Shown here one piece after another: positions 58,716 through 64,000 of a stretch of 64,000 nucleotides of DNA; the first letter of the stretch is position 1, and each line of letters begins with the position of its first letter. The stretch lies in assembly GCF_006517435.1 (NCBI RefSeq), contig NZ_VHQG01000001.1, forward strand, positions 424,206 to 488,205. The letters are read 5' to 3'. The position numbers were made by a program, and so were the translations under genes. Origin of the DNA: Schumannella soli. GTDB lineage: Bacteria; Actinomycetota; Actinomycetes; Actinomycetales; Microbacteriaceae. The notes under the pieces were generated by a model. That model was given only the letters and a program-made list of their open reading frames with translations, made no database searches and had not been told where the DNA came from.

Positions 58716-60440
58716 CTAGTCGCTTTCGTCGCCTCGTGACCGAGAGCGGTTTCGGGCGGATTCGGGGATCACCGCCGCCCGCGTCGATAGTGAGACGAAG
58801 AGCTGCACGGCTGATCCCGACGGCGGAATGCAGAAGACGCCGTCAGCGGAGCGGTCGACCGCGATGGCTTCGCCGCCATCCGCCGGTTCGAGGCGATGCC
58901 CGGCGTCGTCGAGTTCGACGGTGATGGTCGCGATAAGAGCCGCTGGAGTCCAGCGGACGACCCAGATCAGCGCTGCACCGCCTGGAGCGCGGTGGACTCG
59001 CACCAGGCATCCCGGTGCCGTCGTGCGAACGGATGGGGGCGAGAGCTCGGAGCCCTGGGGCGCGAGGTCGAACTGGTGTCCGCTCTCGAAGGCGAGATGC
59101 GCTTGCGTCTCGGCGTGTCCGTAGTCCTCCCGCGCCCGTGCGTCATCCCAAGGGGCAACGGGATGCGCCTGGGTCCCTCGCACTCGGTAGGCGCTGGCGC
59201 GCGCGGCGTCGGTCCACGCTATGGTGCGCGACGCCTCTGGCCGATAGCTCCGGAGGTGACCGACTGCCCGCAGCTGCCGGATGAGACGACGAGCTGCTTC
59301 CCCGACAGGGGTGATTCGGCCCTGAGGGTCGATGGGGGCCAACTCCCAGTTGTCACGATCCGCGAGCATGTACCAGTTGAAGCCCTGATACCCGAGAGCG
59401 AGCGACGCACCCCACCAGGCCTCGAGCTCGTGAGGAGTGGGATCGGGGTAATCGACGGACTCCCCCGGGGACCGCCAGATTCCCGCCTGCATCTCCGGGG
59501 CCCAGATCAGGGGCGATCCGCTGAGGCGCGCTTGCCCCGCGGCGATCGCCATGCCTGTGAGGTCGTCGCCGTCGAGCGGCGGGACGAAGTAGTGGTCTTC
59601 TCCGACCACGGTGCCCGGAAGCCCGGTGACGAGGACGCCGCCATCTTGTGGCCACCCGCGCACCGGATGGGTGTTCAGGTTGACGGATCCCGCGAGCCCC
59701 GGGGCTGACTTGCTCGTCACGTCGGCCAGCCATGTGAGGTAGTCGCGGATGTAGGTGCGCTGCCACCACTGCCAGGAGAGTTCGAGGTCGGTCGGTTCGG
59801 CTCGGCCGTGCACGCGAGGAGTCGGAGGTTCGGCGTCGGGGACGCCGAGTTGCGCGCGCCAGCTCTCGACGGCCTCCGGGTGATAGTCGAAGCCGTACAT
59901 GCTGTCTTGGAAACCGACACTCGGTTCGTTGTCGTACTGGGTGGCGACGATCGGCCCGTCGGGCCCGGTGTAGTCCAGCAGGTCCTGCCAGACCGCGGTG
60001 ATCCATTTCTCGACGTGGTCGCGGAAGCTGCGGCTGGCGTAGCTGGGCATGGGGTGTTTGAACGGCGGGTTGTAGCCCGAGACCGGTCGGCGCTGCCAGT
60101 CCAGCGCGATCATCGCGTCGTCGTCGACGATCCAGTCCGGGAACCCGCCATTGCGCTCCTCGGCGCAGATCCACGGTCCCGGCTTCAGGATCACGCGCAG
60201 CTCGTGCTGCCGACAGAGCTCGAGGAAGCGGTGGACGTCGAGTTCGGGGCCGTGGCGACCGCTGAGGTCGAAGGTGCCCGGATCCGGCTCGTGTCGGCGC
60301 CATGAGAGGTACGTGGCGATGGTGTCGAGGCCGAGCTCGCGCACGGCGCCGAGCACACTGTCCCAGTTGTCGGGATCGAGCCGCCAGAACTGCACCTCGC
60401 CGCTGATCGGAAGCGCGTCGTCAGGGAACACGGGGGTCAT
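58716..60440 (-). CDS. GH35-like beta-galactosidase
   Basis: A 574-residue glycoside hydrolase with the GH35-type TIM barrel: [20 protein letters not shown]-type stretch ([20 protein letters not shown]), acid/base pair N171-E172 in ATQYDNEPS, and a probable nucleophile E316 in WAPEMQAG. It has no signal peptide, so it acts on imported beta-galactosides. ATG 60440 overlaps the permease stop (ATGA), placing it at the end of the beta-glycoside operon. Confidence 0.8.
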   Translation of the reverse strand: MTPVFPDDALPISGEVQFWRLDPDNWDSVLGAVRELGLDTIATYLSWRRHEPDPGTFDLSGRHGPELDVHRFLELCRQHELRVILKPGPWICAEERNGGFPDWIVDDDAMIALDWQRRPVSGYNPPFKHPMPSYASRSFRDHVEKWITAVWQDLLDYTGPDGPIVATQYDNEPSVGFQDSMYGFDYHPEAVESWRAQLGVPDAEPPTPRVHGRAEPTDLELSWQWWQRTYIRDYLTWLADVTSKSAPGLAGSVNLNTHPVRGWPQDGGVLVTGLPGTVVGEDHYFVPPLDGDDLTGMAIAAGQARLSGSPLIWAPEMQAGIWRSPGESVDYPDPTPHELEAWWGASLALGYQGFNWYMLADRDNWELAPIDPQGRITPVGEAARRLIRQLRAVGHLRSYRPEASRTIAWTDAARASAYRVRGTQAHPVAPWDDARAREDYGHAETQAHLAFESGHQFDLAPQGSELSPPSVRTTAPGCLVRVHRAPGGAALIWVVRWTPAALIATITVELDDAGHRLEPADGGEAIAVDRSADGVFCIPPSGSAVQLFVSLSTRAAVIPESARNRSRSRGDESD

Positions 60441-61354
60441 CCCTTGACACCTCCGGCGATAGCGCCGCCGAGAAGCCAGCGCTGGATGAACACGAAAAGC
60501 AGCAGCGATGGCAGCAGGACGAGCACGCTCATCGCGGAGACGTCGTTCCAGTGCACCTCGAATGCCGAGCTCAGCTGCGAGAGCCCGACGGGCAGGGTGC
60601 GACGGTCATCCGAGCTGGTGAAGGTGAGAGCGAAGATGAACTCCTCCCACGCTCCGATGAAGAGGAAGATGCCGGTGGCGACGACACCGGGTCGCGCTGC
60701 GGGCAGGACGACTGTGAAGAGGGCTCTGAACCAGCCGGCGCCGTCGATGCGCGCCGCCTCGTCGAATTCGCGTGGGATCTCGTCGAACGCCGTCTTCATC
60801 AGCCAGACCCCGAGCGGAGCGGACGAGGAGACGCCGGCGACGACGAGAGCGCCGACGGAGTCGTAGAGCCCTGTGGTCGAGACCAGCCAGAACAGGGGGA
60901 TGATCAGCAGCACGCTCGGGAACATCTGCGTCATGACGAGCGCGATGAGGATGGCCCGCTTGCCGCGGATGGCGAATCGCGACAGCGCGTAGCCGCCGAG
61001 GATGCCGATGACCAGGCCCAGGCCGACGGTCAGGATCGCGACGATGACCGAATTGAGCACCCACGACCCGAAAGCACCTCGCGAGAGCACGTAGGCGTAG
61101 CTGGCGAGGGTCGGGTCGGCGGGCAGGATCGTCGGCGGGCTCTCGAAGATCTCCGTGCTGCCCTTGAAGGAGGCGAGTACGGTCCAGGCGACGGGGACGA
61201 CGGCGAAGACGCCGATGAGCACGGCGCCGATCCGGGCGACGACCTTTCCGGCGCGATGCCGCGTGTGAGCGCGCCGGCGTCGCGGTCTCCGAGGTTCGCG
61301 ATTCGGTGCCGGCGCGATCGCTCCGGGGGCCGGGCGGGCGAGGGTGTCGGTCAT
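60437..61354 (-). CDS. Sugar ABC transporter permease (MalG type)
   Basis: A 305-residue permease with a basic, Arg-rich N-terminal extension, six helices and the EAA loop [20 protein letters not shown]. It overlaps both its upstream permease gene and the GH35-like gene by four bases. Confidence 0.87.
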   Translation of the reverse strand: MTDTLARPAPGAIAPAPNREPRRPRRRRAHTRHRAGKVVARIGAVLIGVFAVVPVAWTVLASFKGSTEIFESPPTILPADPTLASYAYVLSRGAFGSWVLNSVIVAILTVGLGLVIGILGGYALSRFAIRGKRAILIALVMTQMFPSVLLIIPLFWLVSTTGLYDSVGALVVAGVSSSAPLGVWLMKTAFDEIPREFDEAARIDGAGWFRALFTVVLPAARPGVVATGIFLFIGAWEEFIFALTFTSSDDRRTLPVGLSQLSSAFEVHWNDVSAMSVLVLLPSLLLFVFIQRWLLGGAIAGGVKG

Positions 61355-62283
61355 GAGAGTGCGTTCTTTCCGAGGGCGCGGACGTAGAGGAGCGATCCGG
61401 CTGCGACGATCGCGAAGAGGAATACGGATAGCGCGGACGCGTAGCCGAAATCGAAGCGCTGGAAGGCGTTCTTGTAGACGAAGGTGGTGAGGATGTCGCT
61501 GGCGCCGTTCGGACCGCCCTGTGTCATCACGTAGATCAGGCCGAAGTTGTTGAATGTCCAGATCAGCGACATGAGTGTGCTGAGCAGGATCACCGGCTTC
61601 AGCAGCGGGAGCGTGATCCAGAGGATGCGCTGCGGCAGCCGCGCGCCGTCCATCTCCGCCGCTTCGTAGACCTCGTCGGAGATCGCGGCCATGCCGCTGA
61701 GCAGCATGACCATGATGAATGGGAAGCCGCGCCACACATTGGTGACCATGACCGCGCCGAGAGCCGTCGACGGATCGCTGAGCCAGGCGTGCTTGAGCGA
61801 ACCCAGCCCGACATTGTCGAGCACGTCGTTCAGCAGGCCGAACTGCGGCTGGTAGAGCCACCGCCACGACATCGCGCCGACGATGATCGGCGTCGCCCAC
61901 GGGAGCACGTAGGTCGCCCGCAGCCAGGTCCACGCCTTACCCTGCAGGGCTTCTCGGACAAGCAGCGCGGCGATGAAGGCGAGCACGAACTGCAGCGCGA
62001 CGGACCCGAAGGTCCAGACCGCGCTGTTGAACAGCACCGGTGCGAGCTCCTTGTCGGCGGCGATCTGCGCATAGTTGTCGAGCCCGGTGAACTGCCACCC
62101 GGCGTGGCGGCTCGGGTTGACGTCGAAGAAGCTCTCGGCGATGACGAAGACGATGGGGAAGCCGATCACGACGGCGGAGGCCAGGGTGATGGGCGTCAGC
62201 ATCAGCCCGGGGGCGAGACGGTCGGCGAGGGGCCGGCGCCGCGTGCCGCGGACGCCGACCCCCCGGAAGGCGATGTCAGCCAT
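61351..62283 (-). CDS. Sugar ABC transporter permease (MalF type)
   Basis: A 310-residue permease, six helices, EAA loop [20 protein letters not shown]. Its start lies eight bases inside the end of the binding-protein gene, so the two are translationally coupled. It belongs to the GH1-GH35 beta-glycoside operon. Confidence 0.87.
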   Translation of the reverse strand: MADIAFRGVGVRGTRRRPLADRLAPGLMLTPITLASAVVIGFPIVFVIAESFFDVNPSRHAGWQFTGLDNYAQIAADKELAPVLFNSAVWTFGSVALQFVLAFIAALLVREALQGKAWTWLRATYVLPWATPIIVGAMSWRWLYQPQFGLLNDVLDNVGLGSLKHAWLSDPSTALGAVMVTNVWRGFPFIMVMLLSGMAAISDEVYEAAEMDGARLPQRILWITLPLLKPVILLSTLMSLIWTFNNFGLIYVMTQGGPNGASDILTTFVYKNAFQRFDFGYASALSVFLFAIVAAGSLLYVRALGKNALS

Positions 62284-63505
62284 TGAGCGCTTCGTCAGCC
62301 TTCTGAGCCGCCTGCTTCATCGCCTCGGACGGGGTGGACTCGCCCGAAAGACCGGCCGTGACGGCGTTGCCCAGAGCGGTATCGACGTCCGCGGCCCGGG
62401 CGACTGTCGGACGCGATCTCGATGCGTCGATGATCTTGCCGAAGGTCGCGACCGTGGGATCGGAGGCGAAGGCCTTCGAGTCGTAGAGCGACTTCTTCGC
62501 CGGGACGAACCCGAGCTTCTGCGCCCACTTCGTCTGCACCGCATCCGATCCGAACCACTTCAGGAATGCGGTGGCCTCGCTCTGGTGCTTGCTGTTCTTC
62601 AGCACGGAGAGATCCATCCCGCCGAGCACGGAGGCGCTCTTCTTGCCGGCCGGGAGGGGCGCGACTCCGAACTGCTCATCCGTCAGACCGGCGCTCTTGA
62701 GCGTGGAGGTCATATAGGGACCGGAGGTGAACATGGCGACGGTGCCGTTCGTGAACGGTCCGCGCACGTCGTCTTCGGTCGCGGAGGCCATTCCCGGAGG
62801 CATGGACGTCTTCTGCAGATCGGACCACAGCTGCAGCGCGCTGACGCCCTCGTCGGAGGCGAAGGCGGCCTTGTCGCCCTTCGAGTTCAGCACGTCCGCT
62901 CCCGATTGCCACAGCCACGGATAGAACTCGTAAGCTCCCCAGCCGCCAAAGAGGCCGATTCCGTACTTTCCATCGCCGCTGAGCTTCTTCGCGTCGGCCT
63001 TGAGCTCGTCCCAGGTGGTCGGGGGCGCCTCGATGCCCGCGGCCGTGAACATGTCCTTGCGGTAGTAGAGGGCCAGCGTGGATACGTCTTGAGGGAGCCC
63101 GTAGACGTGACCGTCGCGTGTCGCCGCGTCGAGGGTGTTATCGAAGTACGCGGACCGCGAGTCGAGGGCGTCGTCGATCGGTGCGAGGAAACCGCTCGCG
63201 GCGTACTGGGCCACCTTCGGCGGCTCGAGCCGGACGATGTCCGGCCCCTTCCCGGCGCTGATCTGGGTGACGAGCTTGTCGTAGTACGAGGCGTCGTTGT
63301 CGCGAACGAGCTTGATCGTGACGTTCGGATTGTCCTTCTCGTACTCGGCGGCGAGGGTCTTCATCTCGGCCGACTCGCTGTCGGAGAACTGGTTCTGGAA
63401 GGTCAGCTCGACCTTCCCTCCCGCGTCGCCGGAGCTGCCGGAGCATCCGGCGAGGCTGAGGCCGGCCACGGCGACGATGCCGAGCGCGGCGATGATCTTC
63501 TTCAT
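62276..63505 (-). CDS. Sugar ABC transporter substrate-binding lipoprotein
   Basis: A 409-residue extracellular solute-binding lipoprotein with signal peptide and lipobox SLAGC (about residues 17-21). Body motifs: DNDASYYDKLVTQISAGKGP, VYGLPQDVSTLALYYRKDMF, FTNGTVAMFTSGPYM. ATG 63505 is 34 bases after the GH1 gene. It probably binds a beta-linked disaccharide or oligosaccharide. Confidence 0.87.
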   Translation of the reverse strand: MKKIIAALGIVAVAGLSLAGCSGSSGDAGGKVELTFQNQFSDSESAEMKTLAAEYEKDNPNVTIKLVRDNDASYYDKLVTQISAGKGPDIVRLEPPKVAQYAASGFLAPIDDALDSRSAYFDNTLDAATRDGHVYGLPQDVSTLALYYRKDMFTAAGIEAPPTTWDELKADAKKLSGDGKYGIGLFGGWGAYEFYPWLWQSGADVLNSKGDKAAFASDEGVSALQLWSDLQKTSMPPGMASATEDDVRGPFTNGTVAMFTSGPYMTSTLKSAGLTDEQFGVAPLPAGKKSASVLGGMDLSVLKNSKHQSEATAFLKWFGSDAVQTKWAQKLGFVPAKKSLYDSKAFASDPTVATFGKIIDASRSRPTVARAADVDTALGNAVTAGLSGESTPSEAMKQAAQKADEALNG

Positions 63506-63539
63506 TGAAGTGCTGCTTTCTGTTCGGGTGGTGGGCAGG

Positions 63540-64000
63540 TCAGGCGGAGAGCCCGCTCGCGGGCAGGGCGGCCTGCTGATGCGTGCGGATCAGAGAGCCG
63601 TAATGGCGAGCCGAATCCTTCGGGATGCGTTTCTGGGTGTGAAAGTCGACCCAGACCAGCCCGAAGCGTTTGTCGTAGCCCTCGGCCCACTCGTAGTTGT
63701 CGAGGAACGACCAGGCGAAGTAGCCGGCCACATCGACGCCGTCGGCCGCTGCGGCGTCGATCGCCTCGACATAGCCGCTGAGGTACTCGGATCGCTCCGG
63801 GTCATGCACCTCGCCGTCGGGGGTGACGTAATCGGTGAAACTGGCGCCGTTCTCGGTGATGTAGATAGGAAGGCTCGTGTATCGGTCCCGCACCTGGACG
63901 AGCACTCGGGTGAGCGCCGATGGCGTGATCGACCAACCGAAGGAGGTGTGCCGGCTGCCGCCAGGACGCTCCGACACCTCGGCCGGCCCGGCGCCGGGTG
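63540..64000 (-). CDS. GH1 beta-glucosidase, 5' end beyond the window
   Basis: The C-terminal ~150 residues of a GH1 beta-glucosidase/beta-galactosidase. The nucleophile motif YITENGASF and the aglycone-site stretch YFAWSFLDNYEWAEGYDKRFG are clear. The frame is open to the right edge, so the start and N-terminal half lie outside. It would hydrolyse imported beta-glycosides, and is the first visible gene of the operon with the binding protein, permeases and GH35-like enzyme. Confidence 0.88.
   Translation of the reverse strand, partial: PGAGPAEVSERPGGSRHTSFGWSITPSALTRVLVQVRDRYTSLPIYITENGASFTDYVTPDGEVHDPERSEYLSGYVEAIDAAAADGVDVAGYFAWSFLDNYEWAEGYDKRFGLVWVDFHTQKRIPKDSARHYGSLIRTHQQAALPASGLSA

Noticed and set aside
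1-64000. tRNA, rRNA, CRISPR, insertion sequences, phage genes and replication origins
   Set aside because: Nothing recognisable was seen by reading; the holin-like gene at the left edge belongs to a stress-associated membrane family and has no phage neighbours.

Overview
The window is a chromosomal segment of a high-GC Gram-positive bacterium, most likely an actinobacterium of the family Microbacteriaceae. The grounds are very high GC, many GTG starts, dense ATGA/GTGA gene overlaps, many apparently leaderless genes, and typical actinobacterial families: DUF3140, DUF6098, DUF7882-type small proteins, an F420-dependent luciferase-like oxidoreductase, MarR/TetR regulators and MalFG-type sugar transporters. 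The family-level placement is inference. I saw no rRNA, tRNA, CRISPR array, prophage or insertion sequence.

Positions 1-45,800 are a stress and envelope region built from short units. It holds small acidic or membrane proteins (holin-like, GlsB-like, DUF2231), an NRAMP-related transporter with two PRC-barrel-like partners, and a five-gene run of SRPBCC protein, unknown protein, zinc alcohol dehydrogenase, phosphoketolase and FUSC transporter. It also holds a solitary cytochrome oxidase subunit I, two AraC regulators, a YbdK-type ligase, a manganese catalase, and a glycosyltransferase / acyl-CoA dehydrogenase / PIG-L-methyltransferase operon. Two MarR regulators, a spore-photoproduct-lyase-like protein and a TetR-MMPL pair complete it. 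A sugar ABC transporter is split here: its permeases lie at 17.9-19.8 kb and its binding protein at 24.0-25.4 kb.

The most striking signal is a 9-base element, CAACCCCCT (reverse complement AGGGGGTTG), that recurs in front of many of these genes at fixed distance from a -10 hexamer. In the C-rich orientation 22-23 bases separate it from the -10 (ten sites). In the G-rich orientation exactly 29 bases run from its first A to the -10 (five sites). In many cases the -10 is TAGCGT or TACCGT and lies six bases before the start codon, as expected for leaderless transcription. I read this as a shared activator site or unusual promoter class defining a local stress regulon. Two of these promoters drive tiny leader ORFs.

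Positions 45,860-58,620 are a carbohydrate locus that looks like alpha-mannan or alpha-mannoside use: Gfo/Idh/MocA oxidoreductase, GH38-like alpha-mannosidase, ABC transporter, LacI regulator, class I mannose-6-phosphate-isomerase-like protein, ROK kinase and a secreted GH76 enzyme that is frameshifted as given. Five palindromes of the form GNTAWCGWTANC lie in front of its transcription units and are the likely LacI operators. Positions 58,716-64,000 hold a minus-strand beta-glycoside operon: GH1 (truncated by the window edge), binding protein, two permeases and a GH35-like beta-galactosidase. No ATPase for any of the three sugar transporters is present, so a shared MsiK/MsmX-type ATPase elsewhere is implied.
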